Below are positions 26,611 to 34,778 of a DNA stretch of 64,000 nt, piece by piece. The notes under the pieces are model-generated. The model worked only from the letters and a program-made list of their open reading frames with translations. It was not told where the DNA came from and searched no databases. The DNA is from Acidobacteriota bacterium (GTDB lineage Bacteria; Acidobacteriota; Vicinamibacteria; Marinacidobacterales; Marinacidobacteraceae): NCBI GenBank assembly GCA_022826195.1, contig JAJDVI010000073.1, positions 48,747 to 112,746 of the forward strand, given 5' to 3'. The stretch's first letter is position 1. Every line of letters begins with the position of its first letter. A program made the translations under genes and the position numbers.

Positions 26611-27588
26611 ATCCCCGCAACCAGCTCGCCTCGGCGGAAGATCCGCTGCCTCCCGCTCGCCCTCGAACAGTGCGCTCTGGTGGACGAGCCCGCCTTCGAC
26701 CAGCAGCGCCACCCCGGCCAACGTGTCGTCCACTGCCCGGACCTCCACTCCCATTCCGAGCCCGGGCGCGGACTTGAGCTTCATCCAGGTCATGCGTCGC
26801 ACGCCCCAGAGGGCGCGTCCGGCGGAAGGCGAATCCGTCGGTTCCGCCGGGTCCGCGAGATACGCCCGCACCAACCCGCGCCAGTAAGCGTGGAGCAGGT
26901 TCGGCGCCCCGAAGATCTCGACGGCCCGGACTCTGCGGCCGTGCGTGATGCAGACGCCGCTCTGTCGCGGCAGCGGTCCCCGCTCGGCGAGTTCCTCGGC
27001 CGCGACCCGCCGGGGGCGGTGGCGCCGAAAGGCAGCGCCTTGCGCTTCGCTGGCCGCCTGGGTCGGGGACGCCGCACCGTGGCGTCGCAACTCCCCGGCG
27101 ACGGCCTGCCAGGCGGCCCCCTGGTCCACCCCGTGGGCGGCGTCGCGCTCGAAGCTGTCGCTCACCGAGGTGCGGACGTTGCGCCGCACCGCCGGGGGCG
27201 CCATGGCGTGGCTGCGCTAATGCCGGGCGGCGGTCGCGCCGCTCCGCGTCCCGGTGGGGCGCGCGCCCCAGCGGCCTGCCTCGAGGCAGGTCACCGGGAT
27301 TTCGAGGGTGGTGTGTGGGGGGACCAGCACGGTGGCGTTGGCGGTGCGGTCCTGGAGGCCGCCGAGGAAGTGCTCCCCCTCGATGACGAGGATCGGAGCA
27401 TCGGTGGGATTCTCGGCCTTCAGGTGCGGCACCGAGGGGTTGTCGAGTTCGCCCACGACCAGGCCGGAGTCCGGTCCGGCGGAAATTCGGGGAAGCCGGT
27501 TCCCCGGCAGGTACACCGGGAAAAACGAAACGCCGAGCCGGGTGATCGGTTGGCCGATGGCGGCCGTGTCGAGAGTGGGAAGGGTCAT
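26599..27588 (-). pseudogene. ARPP-1/DUF6569-like gene interrupted by an in-frame TAG
   Basis: From ATG 27588 (GGAGG upstream), codons 1-123 encode the N-terminal half of an ARPP-1-like domain (FFPVYLPGNRLPRIS, VIEGEHFLGGLQDRTAN, TCLEAGRWG). A TAG follows at 27219-27217. The same frame continues from CGC without a shift and resumes family-like sequence (SVSDSFE, then DQGAAWQAVAGELRRHGAASPTQA, broken by a turn) to TAG 26599. The uninterrupted protein would be about 329 residues. ARPP-1 occurs with ADP-ribose and NAD-related genes, and this gene faces a NrtR-like Nudix gene. The cause may be a nonsense mutation, readthrough or a sequencing error; CAG to TAG is the simplest change. Confidence 0.72.
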
Positions 27589-27623
27589 GGAACATCCTCC
27601 GGGCGTGGGTTATGATCTAGAAT

Positions 27624-27645
27624 GATCATATCACACCATATGATC
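27624..27645. promoter_or_regulatory. Palindromic operator between ARPP-1 and Nudix genes
   Basis: GATCATAT (27624-27631) and ATATGATC (27638-27645) are perfect 8-base arms separated by CACACC, in the AT-rich gap between divergent genes. A TACAAT -10 candidate for the Nudix gene follows at 27651-27656. NrtR-type Nudix regulators bind palindromes at shared promoters, so self-regulation and control of ARPP-1 is a reasonable inference. Confidence 0.55.
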
Positions 27646-27692
27646 TTCTCTACAATTTCAGTCTCCGACCCTCTTTCACGAAGAGCAACACC

Positions 27693-28649
27693 ATGACCGC
27701 CCCGGTCCTCCCAGCCACTTACGATCCCCGGGCGTTCCCGCCCGTCGCCGTCACCGTGGACATTGTCGTGTTCACGATTCGCGACGACGAGCTACAGCTC
27801 GTACTCGTGAAACGGGGCGAAGAGCCGTTCCGGGGGACTTGGGCGCTCCCGGGCGGTTTCGTGCGCCCGGACGAGGACCTCGCCCAGGCGGCCGCCCGCG
27901 AACTCGCGGAGGAGACGGCAATCTCCCGGCGTCCGGATTGGCTCGATCAGATCGGGGCTTATGGAGCCCCGGAGCGGGACCCCAGAATGCGCGTGGTGAC
28001 GGTGGCCTTCGGGGCGATCTGCGCGGACCTGCCGCCGCCGCGGGGAGGCGGGGACGCGGCGCAAGCCGATCTGTTCCCGGTATCGGAAGTCGAACGCAAT
28101 CGGGTCCAACTCGCCTTCGACCACCGCAAGATCGTGGAGGATGCGCTGGAGCTCCTTCGGAGCCGGATCGATACGCCCGCGGTCGCCGCCCGCTTCTGCC
28201 CCCCGGAGTTCACGATCGGCCAGTTGCGCCGAGTGCACGAGGCGGTCCGGGGGACGAAGCTCAACCCAGGAAACTTCCTGCGCCGCGTCCGCGACAGCCC
28301 GTGGCTGGCGCGCACGGACCGTCCGACCGTGTCAGGCGCCGCCGGAGGCCGGCCGGCGACTGTCTGGACCCTGGGTGAGGGTCCGCCCCCGCCCCCTGCC
28401 CGGTCCGCCGCCCCCGAAGGCCCCAACGCCCGACCGGGCGTACCCGGGGTCTGCTTCATCTACCAGGACGACCCCATGAACCGAGCACGAATCCATGCCG
28501 AGACCTGCCCGTACTTCGTGAACCGCAAACGCGAGACGCGCGCGGACAACCACTGGCACGGCCCGTTCGTGTCTTTGGAGGAAGCCTGGGAGAAGGTCCG
28601 GACCCTGAACAAGCGCGACTCCGGCGCCTGCCGGCACTGCCTGAGCTGA
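27693..28649 (+). CDS. NrtR-like Nudix regulator with an extra C-terminal Cys/His domain
   Basis: The protein has 318 residues. A Nudix domain spans residues 18-150 with box GGFVRPDEDLAQAAARELAE then ETAI; the REUXEE core is intact but the final glycine is alanine. A winged-helix follows at about 155-230 (FTIGQLRRVHEAVRG, NFLRRV), as in NrtR, the ADP-ribose-sensing regulator of NAD genes. After a proline-rich linker, residues 250-318 form an added domain with CPYF, HWHGPF, EEAW and CRHC, which looks like a small metal-binding fold. ATG 27693 follows the shared operator. Regulation of NAD or ADP-ribose metabolism is inferred. Confidence 0.8.
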   Translation: MTAPVLPATYDPRAFPPVAVTVDIVVFTIRDDELQLVLVKRGEEPFRGTWALPGGFVRPDEDLAQAAARELAEETAISRRPDWLDQIGAYGAPERDPRMRVVTVAFGAICADLPPPRGGGDAAQADLFPVSEVERNRVQLAFDHRKIVEDALELLRSRIDTPAVAARFCPPEFTIGQLRRVHEAVRGTKLNPGNFLRRVRDSPWLARTDRPTVSGAAGGRPATVWTLGEGPPPPPARSAAPEGPNARPGVPGVCFIYQDDPMNRARIHAETCPYFVNRKRETRADNHWHGPFVSLEEAWEKVRTLNKRDSGACRHCLS

Positions 28650-28753
28650 CCAGCGTCGGTCCGGGCGCCCTCAAAGGCCAGGGACTTCACGAGCGGGCGC
28701 TGGTATCGCGGTCTCAGTGCGGTTATATTCCTTCCTTGGTGGAGGAAAGATTA

Positions 28754-29377
28754 ATGGTCGTGGACGGCGCTCCTCGGACGTTGTCGGCAAACGAAGCGGC
28801 CTGCGTGACCGGGGTGCCCCTCAGGCAGGTCCATCGAGTCATTGATGCAGGCGTTCTGGGGAGAGCCGCGGGACGCCGCGGAGGATCTCGCGCGGTCCAC
28901 TGCGACGGCTTGGTGAGCCTGAAACTGGTCCACGAAACGACCTCGATCTTTACCCTCGACGGTCGCCGGCGACTGGTTCGCTACCTGCTTGGTCATCCGG
29001 AGGCGGAAACGGTCCGGTTGCGCGACGTCTCCGTGGATGTCCGCTCGATGAAGGACGTCGTCCGAGCAGGATTGTCCCGCCTGGCGCGAGCCCGCGATGC
29101 GATCACGACCGATGACGCCATTCTGTCCGGTGTTCCCTGCGTCCGGGGAACCCGCGTGCCGGCCCACGACATCGCCGAGATGCTCGCCAATGGCGATGAG
29201 GTCAGCGCTATTCGCGACGCCTGGCCGGTGCTCACCGAGGAGCAGATCGAGGCGGCGGCCCTCTATGCCCGGGCCTATCCGCGCCGAGGCCGCCCCCGCA
29301 GCGCACCCTTCTGGCGCTCGCGTCAGCCGGTCGTCTCGGACGAAACGGCCTTGGCTGGACTGCCTTCCGCGCAGTGA
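28754..29377 (+). CDS. DUF433 antitoxin with N-terminal helix-turn-helix
   Basis: The 207-residue protein has an N-terminal MerR-like helix-turn-helix region (SANEAACVTGVPLRQVHRVI) and a C-terminal DUF433 domain (SGVPCVRGTRVPAHDIAEML, then LTEEQIEAAALYA). DUF433 proteins are the usual antitoxins of DUF5615 PIN-like toxins. ATG 28754 lies eight bases after GGAGG and is preferred to an upstream TTG. A TATATT -10 candidate lies about 30 bases upstream. The stop overlaps the toxin GTG by four bases. Confidence 0.85.
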   Translation: MVVDGAPRTLSANEAACVTGVPLRQVHRVIDAGVLGRAAGRRGGSRAVHCDGLVSLKLVHETTSIFTLDGRRRLVRYLLGHPEAETVRLRDVSVDVRSMKDVVRAGLSRLARARDAITTDDAILSGVPCVRGTRVPAHDIAEMLANGDEVSAIRDAWPVLTEEQIEAAALYARAYPRRGRPRSAPFWRSRQPVVSDETALAGLPSAQ

Positions 29378-29763
29378 AGTTCCTGATTGACGAGTGTCTC
29401 AGCCCCAGATTGGCGACCATCGCGCGAGAGCGCGGATACGCGGAGTCCACCCACGTGACCTGGCTCGGCCTGGGAGCTTGGCAGGACTGGGCGTTGGTAC
29501 GGCGTGCGGTGGCAGATGGGTATGTGCTGGTGACAAACGACAGGGCGGACTTCACGTCGCTGATGGAGCGCGAGTCCGGGCATCCCGGGTTGGTCTGCGT
29601 GACGGTGGCGCATGGGCTGAATAGCCTCGGCGTGCAGGCGGGACTGTTCCAGCTCGTTCTGACCCGACTGGCGGATGAGGACCTTGCGGGTCGAGTTCTG
29701 GAAATCGCACTCCGGGCCGACCGCACCGTTCGGATCGACCTCTATGCGTCAAGGATGGCGTAG
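29374..29763 (+). CDS. DUF5615 PIN-like toxin
   Basis: The 129-residue protein begins with MKFLIDECLSPRLA, which is the Mut7-C/DUF5615 PIN-like start with paired Asp-Glu, and contains YVLVTNDRADF with the second acidic pair. These are predicted RNases paired with DUF433 antitoxins. Translation starts at GTG 29374 in a GTGA overlap with the antitoxin, so the pair is coupled. The gene appears intact. Confidence 0.86.
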   Translation: MKFLIDECLSPRLATIARERGYAESTHVTWLGLGAWQDWALVRRAVADGYVLVTNDRADFTSLMERESGHPGLVCVTVAHGLNSLGVQAGLFQLVLTRLADEDLAGRVLEIALRADRTVRIDLYASRMA

Positions 29764-29848
29764 CCGGGAAACCATCCGTCAGGGACCGCGAAGCAGAGGC
29801 GGGAGGTGAACGGGAGCGCGCGTTGTGGGCATCGCGCGGTTTCCAGCG

Positions 29849-30511
29849 CTACCCCGAATCACCGGGCCACTTCAACAGCTCACGAGGCGTTTTTTCTTCG
29901 TCGAGAGGACAAGGTAGGACAATCGCGCCGAGACCATCGCCATCCCCAACCTCTACGCCACGTCCAGCCGCGTACTCGGCAACCGTCAAGGCGGCAGCAA
30001 CCGCATCGAGCATGTCCTTCGGGCCACTGCTATGGAATCTCCGAAACGAGAGACGCACCCGGGGCTCATCGCGACAGTCGAGTTGCTTGTACGTCGCCGA
30101 AGGAAAAACCTCGTGAACTGTCCCATGCTCTTCGAGGGTAGTGAACAAACGGAACCCCAGTTTCATCCATGGGGGAGCGTCTTGATCCAAGGGCGTCCAC
30201 TGAGGATTAGCGAGGCCCAGAGATCTCACCACCACCTCGCAGTGGCGGCCGCGAACCAACGCTCCTGGCCCAAGTTTCCGCCATTGGCTGGCTCTGGAGT
30301 CCCAGCGATATGGGCGTAGCTGAGTGAGAGGTTTTCGTGGCGCATCAATCCCGATCGTCAGGGTGTCGCTGTTGCGCAGATCCTCGATGGCCGCGGCGAC
30401 CTCCGATGCCTTGGATTCAACCCAGCGGGTGCCGCAAAGCGCTCCCGCATCATCAAGTGCTGCGACTGCGCAGCCTCGGTCCGCAGAAACATCGATTCCG
30501 ATGAAGCGCAC
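29849..30511 (-). CDS. DUF429 protein (predicted RNase H-like nuclease)
   Basis: The 220-residue protein shows the RNase H-like fold of DUF429: FIGIDVSADRGCAVAALD at the N-terminus, TIGIDAP, EVFPSATYKQL, and the C-terminal acidic helix DMLDAVAAALTVAEYAAG. The acidic residues fit a metal-dependent nuclease, but no member has a well-defined role. The start is GTG at 30511. It is convergent with the DUF433/DUF5615 pair and may belong to the accessory cluster rather than to the downstream catabolic operon. Confidence 0.82.
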   Translation of the reverse strand: MRFIGIDVSADRGCAVAALDDAGALCGTRWVESKASEVAAAIEDLRNSDTLTIGIDAPRKPLTQLRPYRWDSRASQWRKLGPGALVRGRHCEVVVRSLGLANPQWTPLDQDAPPWMKLGFRLFTTLEEHGTVHEVFPSATYKQLDCRDEPRVRLSFRRFHSSGPKDMLDAVAAALTVAEYAAGRGVEVGDGDGLGAIVLPCPLDEEKTPRELLKWPGDSG

Positions 30512-30592
30512 CGAGGAAACTGTTCCTTCGTCCGACTCGTCTGGCGACGGGCGGCAGCTACTGGCCGTCCCGCCTGTCTGATCCGTCGCCGA

Positions 30593-31489
30593 TCAACACG
30601 CCGAGAGGGCTCTCTGCTGCGCCGTCCAACCACGTTCCGGACGGTCGAACCAGACGTGGACCTGGCCGGTACCCACCGCGTTTTCATACTCCGAGAACAG
30701 CCGGCCCGGGGCGGTGCAGTCGGCGCCGCCGGCGGCGGCGACCGCCATCAGGTAGTGGCCGAAGCGGCCCTCGGGAGCGAAGCGGACGTAGTCGTCCATG
30801 GTCTCGATGACGCGGCGGTGATCGCCCGCCTTGAGCCATGCCAGGCGCTCTTCGTCGGCGGCGCGGGCTTCGGGGGTGCGGACGTGCACGGGATCGGACG
30901 CCTCGTGGAGCGGGAGTTCCGGGAGCGGCCAGAAGCGGTGGCTCATGCCCCCGGAAGCGAGCAACACCGTCCGCCGGCCGGTCGCCTCCGCCGCCTCGCC
31001 GATCGCCCGGCCCATCGCCAGGAAATCCGGGGTGGTTCCGGTCTGGCAGCAGCTCACCGAGACGACCCGTTCGCCGCGCCAGAGGTAGTGGAGCAGGTTG
31101 ATCGTCGGGTAGTGGATCGGGAGATACGGATCCTCGGAGGCGTGCGCGGGCTGCCCGAGCCGGTGCGCCGCGGCCTCGGCGGCGTGGGCGAGTTCGGGAT
31201 CGCCGGGATAGTCGTAGGGAACGCCGTGCATCCCGCGGGGAAGCTCGTCCGAGGTATAGCGGCCCGAACGGCGCGCCTGCGCGGCCAGCAGGTGCTCCAC
31301 GGTGCTCGCCCAGTGGGTGTCGAGGATGACGAAGGTCTCGGGTTCCAGCTCGTCGAACACCTCGTTCCGGAGCCGGCGGAGACCGGGAACCAGGCTGATC
31401 TCCTTGCCCTCGTTCAACTCCCGCCGGGTCTCCTCGGGCAGCATGATCGTCGGGACATGGGAAAGGAGGCCGAAGCCGACAACCGCCAT
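30593..31489 (-). CDS. LigB-type extradiol dioxygenase, HpaD-like
   Basis: The 298-residue protein resembles the class III homoprotocatechuate 2,3-dioxygenases. Shared marks are the early SHVPT histidine, ILDTHW, RYTSDELP, LASGGMSHRFWPLP and the C-terminal GTGQVHVWF. These enzymes use Fe(II) to open catechol-type rings next to the hydroxyls. The exact substrate cannot be told from sequence. ATG 31489 lies three bases after the stop of the decarboxylase-like gene, so it is the last gene of a five-gene operon with P450 and glutamine-synthetase-like genes. Confidence 0.83.
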   Translation of the reverse strand: MAVVGFGLLSHVPTIMLPEETRRELNEGKEISLVPGLRRLRNEVFDELEPETFVILDTHWASTVEHLLAAQARRSGRYTSDELPRGMHGVPYDYPGDPELAHAAEAAAHRLGQPAHASEDPYLPIHYPTINLLHYLWRGERVVSVSCCQTGTTPDFLAMGRAIGEAAEATGRRTVLLASGGMSHRFWPLPELPLHEASDPVHVRTPEARAADEERLAWLKAGDHRRVIETMDDYVRFAPEGRFGHYLMAVAAAGGADCTAPGRLFSEYENAVGTGQVHVWFDRPERGWTAQQRALSAC

Positions 31490-31492
31490 GGG

Positions 31493-32293
31493 TCAGTCCT
31501 CACTTCGGGAGAGCGTTTCTCCCCCGCGGAAGGTAAGGCCGACCCGCCGCCAGCAGCCACCGAGCATCTCGCGGGGCGCGAGCGACAGGAGTTCCTCGGT
31601 GGGCGAAGAGAAGACGCGGAGCGAGGCGTCGCCGACGTAGGCGGTCCCGAGGTCCACCTCCGAACCCACCTTGACGATCTCGTGGAGGGCGTCGCCCCCG
31701 TCCGCCTCCACGGTCGGCAGGAGCCGGTGGTGGAGCATGGGATGGGCGTTCACGAAGCCCGCGCTCTCCGCTTCCCCGGTGATGGTGAACTCCGCCTCCA
31801 TGAGCCGGCGGGAACCCGCCGCTACGGTCGCTCCGAAGCGGCCGCCGGGGGCAAGCCGCGGTCCCGCCTGCCCGATCAGAGCTGGCCGGGTCATCCAGAT
31901 CTCGCCGAGCTTCTTGGGATAGCCCTGGATGTGGCCGCGCAGCAGCGAGGCGTCCTGGTCCACCCAGATGAAGACGCAGCGCGACCAGTCCCGGTCCCGG
32001 TAGCGGCAGCGGACGACCAACAGGCATTCCTTGTACTGGGAGCGCACCGGGTCGAGCTCCTCGTTCCCTGATTCGCTCTTCCACTGCCACTCGGCCCAGA
32101 CGGCGGCCACTGCGTCCGGGCGGTCGGCCACCGGCTCGAGCGGCGGCGGAAGCAGCGCCGCCACCGCGCCCGGCTCGGCGAGGTACTCGATGGTCAGCAT
32201 CTCCCCCGAGTAGTGCCACGGCGGCGGCGGGAGCAGGGACGCCTGACCGGACGGGGTGCGGGGGAAGAGGAATCCGGCGGTCACGGCGCTCAA
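31493..32293 (-). CDS. Acetoacetate decarboxylase-like protein
   Basis: The 266-residue protein has the ADC-family opening (LTIEYLAEPGAVAALLPPPLEP) and a central IQGYPKKLGEIW, where the paired lysines match the Schiff-base lysine region of acetoacetate decarboxylase. ADC-fold enzymes in catabolic clusters can also act as aldolase-dehydratases, so acetoacetate need not be the substrate. The start is TTG at 32293, overlapping the P450 stop (TTGA); GTG at 32284 is an alternative. Its position between a P450 and a ring-cleavage dioxygenase suggests action on an aromatic-derived keto acid. Confidence 0.8.
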   Translation of the reverse strand: MSAVTAGFLFPRTPSGQASLLPPPPWHYSGEMLTIEYLAEPGAVAALLPPPLEPVADRPDAVAAVWAEWQWKSESGNEELDPVRSQYKECLLVVRCRYRDRDWSRCVFIWVDQDASLLRGHIQGYPKKLGEIWMTRPALIGQAGPRLAPGGRFGATVAAGSRRLMEAEFTITGEAESAGFVNAHPMLHHRLLPTVEADGGDALHEIVKVGSEVDLGTAYVGDASLRVFSSPTEELLSLAPREMLGGCWRRVGLTFRGGETLSRSED

Positions 32294-33459
32294 GTGTCCC
32301 AGACCACCCTAACGCTCTTCAGACCCCGGAACTCGAAGCCGCGGAGCGTCACTTCCCCGTCCGGGTGCAGGCGCAGGCCCGGGAGATTCCGGAAGAGGCG
32401 TTCGGCGCCGATCCGGATCTCCTGGCGCCCCAGCCACTCGCCGATGCAGCGGTGCACGCCGAGTGCAAAGGCGGCGTTCCCGCCCTCGATGCGGGTCGGA
32501 TCGAGCCGTTCCGGATCTCGGAACCGGGCTGGGTCCAGGTTCGCGGCCCGGAGGATGCCGGAGACGAGGACGCCCTCGGGAAGGCGGACCCCGCCCAGCT
32601 CGGTCTCCCGGGTGGTGGTGCGGGTGATCGTGCCGACCGGCGTGTAGCGGCGGAGCACTTCGTCCACGAGGCGCCGCATCGCGGCGGGACTGCCGAGCGC
32701 CTGCTCGCGGAGGCGATCGTCGGACAGCATCGTCCAGACCACCAGGCCGATGCCGTCGCGCGGCTCGTTGATTCCCCCGGAGATCATCAGCCGCACGTTG
32801 TTCACGATCTCCGCCGCCGTGAGCTTCTGGTCCGCCTGGAGGATGTGGAGAAGCCCGCACGCTTCGGGACGCTCCCGCAACTCGTCGAGCCGGGCCAGCA
32901 CCGCCGCTTCGACGGCATCCGCAGCGCGCCGGCCGACGGCAAACGCTTCCGGCTCCTGCTCGAAGTTGGCGACGCCGACGCAGAGCCCCTCGCACCAGTC
33001 CCAGACCTCGCGGAAGTCGTAGGCGTCGAACCCCAGCACGGTGGCGAGCGAGCCCGCGCTCACGAGCGCGGCGTAGCCGGCGATGATGTCCGCCTCGCCT
33101 TCCTCGCGCATGGAGTCGATGAGGCGGTCGCACATCGCGGGGAGTTCGTTCTCGGCGAAGGAGCCGCTCCGGCCGGCCCGCAGGAACGGCGGCTTGCAGG
33201 CCTTCTGGAGCCGGGTGCAGGCCGGCGGATCCAGCGTGAGCATGTTCTCCCCGAGGGTCCGCGCCAGGAAGCTCGGCTCGGTGCACGCGCTGAAGACCTC
33301 CGGGTGGTCTTCCATGGCCTGGACGTCGTCCCAGCGGGTCACGAACCACATCTCGAGCGCCGGGATCCAGGCGACGGGTTCCTCTTCCCGCAGGCGGGCG
33401 AGGATGGGATCCGGATTCCGGTCGAGGTCCTCGGCGGTGACGGTGGCGGCGAAGCTCAC
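32290..33459 (-). CDS. Cytochrome P450 with atypical I-helix
   Basis: The 389-residue soluble P450 has the heme-binding loop FALGVHRCIGEWLGRQE with its cysteine, the ExxR motif in EVLRRYTP, and PERLDPTR. The oxygen-activation segment of the I-helix reads ISGGINEPRDG, so the usual threonine after the acidic residue is proline. No ferredoxin or reductase gene is adjacent. The start is GTG 33459, 22 bases after the glutamine-synthetase-like stop. In the operon it probably oxidises the substrate, perhaps while it is gamma-glutamylated. Confidence 0.9.
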   Translation of the reverse strand: MSFAATVTAEDLDRNPDPILARLREEEPVAWIPALEMWFVTRWDDVQAMEDHPEVFSACTEPSFLARTLGENMLTLDPPACTRLQKACKPPFLRAGRSGSFAENELPAMCDRLIDSMREEGEADIIAGYAALVSAGSLATVLGFDAYDFREVWDWCEGLCVGVANFEQEPEAFAVGRRAADAVEAAVLARLDELRERPEACGLLHILQADQKLTAAEIVNNVRLMISGGINEPRDGIGLVVWTMLSDDRLREQALGSPAAMRRLVDEVLRRYTPVGTITRTTTRETELGGVRLPEGVLVSGILRAANLDPARFRDPERLDPTRIEGGNAAFALGVHRCIGEWLGRQEIRIGAERLFRNLPGLRLHPDGEVTLRGFEFRGLKSVRVVWDT

Positions 33460-33481
33460 GGGCGGGCCGTCCCGGGCCGGG

Positions 33482-34762
33482 TCACAGATACGGGATGTAT
33501 TCCCGCTTCTCCCAGTCGGTGGTGTGGGCGCGGAAGCGCTCCCACTCGCGGCGCTTCACGGTGACGTGCATCCGCACGAACTCCTCCCCGAACGCCTCCA
33601 CCAGGCCGGCATCGTGCTCCAGGTCGTCGAGGGCGCGTCCCAGGTCGTCGGCGACGGTGACCTGGCATTCCGACGCCTCGAGACAGTCGCCCTTCTCCTC
33701 GGGAGGTGGAGTCATCCCAGCCTGGATTCCGAGCCGGGCGGCGAGCAGCGTGGCCGCCACCCCGAGATGCGGTCCGCAGGCGCCGTCCGCAAGGCGGTGC
33801 TCGACCCGCGACCCCGCCCCACGCTCCAGCGGAATCCGCACCGCGCAGCCGCGGTGGTCGTGGCCCCAGTTGGCCCAGTAGCCGCTCATCTGACCCGGGC
33901 GGAGCCGCCGGTAGGCGTTCACCGTGGGCGCCACCGCTCCGGCCAGTCCCCGGTGGTGGTGCAGCAGGCCGGCTACCGCGGACCAGGCGAGCTGCGAGAG
34001 CCCGCCCTCGCCCCCGGGATCGCCGAAGACGTTCTTGCCGTCCTCTTCGAGGCTGAGGTTCACGTGCAGACCGGAGCCGCCCCGGTCGCTGAAGGGCTTG
34101 CCGATGAAGGTCAGGTGGTAGCCGCGCTCGGCGGCCACCTCGCGGGCGAGCAGCTTGAACAGGAACGCCACGTCGGCGGCGGCGAGGGCGTCGTTCTTCC
34201 CGAGGGTCAGCTCGAACTGCCCGTCGTCGTACTCGCTGTGGAAGGACTCGAGGACGATGCCGCAGCGGTCGGCGGCGTCGAGCACCGCCTCCATGACCCC
34301 GCCGGGGTCCATCAGCGGCCCGGAACCGTAGACGTGCGAACCCGGGGTGTGGACCGGCCGGAAGCCGCCCTCGCCGTCCGGCTGCAGCAGGAACGCCTCC
34401 AGCTCGATGCCGACCACCGGACTCCGGCCGTCGGCCTCATGCTCCGCGATCGCGCGCTTCAGGATGCGGCGGGAGGAGCGTTCGAGCGGTTTGCCGTGCT
34501 GTTCCAGGTCGGCGACCACCACGCCGGTCCCGTCGCTCCAGCCCGGCCGGATCGCGGCCGGGTCGAAGACCGCGCGCATGTCCGGCAACCCGTCGAGGAG
34601 GCCCGAGTTGGGATAGGCGTCCATCTCCCGGTCGAAGCCGAGCGCGAAGGTGGCGAGGCAGTGCCCGGTTTCGGCGGCGCCCGGGAGAAGGAGCTTGCCG
34701 CGGGCGAGTCCGAGGTGGTCGGGCCAGAGCGCCCGGATGCGGCGGTAGGCGTGGTCGGTCAC
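33482..34762 (-). CDS. Glutamine synthetase-like gamma-glutamyl-amide ligase
   Basis: The 426-residue protein keeps the glutamine synthetase active-site blocks: VVGIELEAFLLQ (metal glutamates), FHSEYDDGQFELTLG, GGSGLHVNLSL, NAYRRLRPG with WANWGHDHRGCAVRIP, and VEHRLADGACGPHLGVAA. Its length and divergence fit PuuA/GlnA3-type or gamma-glutamylanilide-synthase enzymes, which join glutamate to amines with ATP, rather than housekeeping GlnA. The start is GTG 34762, 16 bases after the membrane protein gene. Linked P450 and dioxygenase genes point to an amine or aniline-like substrate. Confidence 0.85.
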   Translation of the reverse strand: MTDHAYRRIRALWPDHLGLARGKLLLPGAAETGHCLATFALGFDREMDAYPNSGLLDGLPDMRAVFDPAAIRPGWSDGTGVVVADLEQHGKPLERSSRRILKRAIAEHEADGRSPVVGIELEAFLLQPDGEGGFRPVHTPGSHVYGSGPLMDPGGVMEAVLDAADRCGIVLESFHSEYDDGQFELTLGKNDALAAADVAFLFKLLAREVAAERGYHLTFIGKPFSDRGGSGLHVNLSLEEDGKNVFGDPGGEGGLSQLAWSAVAGLLHHHRGLAGAVAPTVNAYRRLRPGQMSGYWANWGHDHRGCAVRIPLERGAGSRVEHRLADGACGPHLGVAATLLAARLGIQAGMTPPPEEKGDCLEASECQVTVADDLGRALDDLEHDAGLVEAFGEEFVRMHVTVKRREWERFRAHTTDWEKREYIPYL

Positions 34763-34778
34763 GGCGCGGGGGGTTGTA

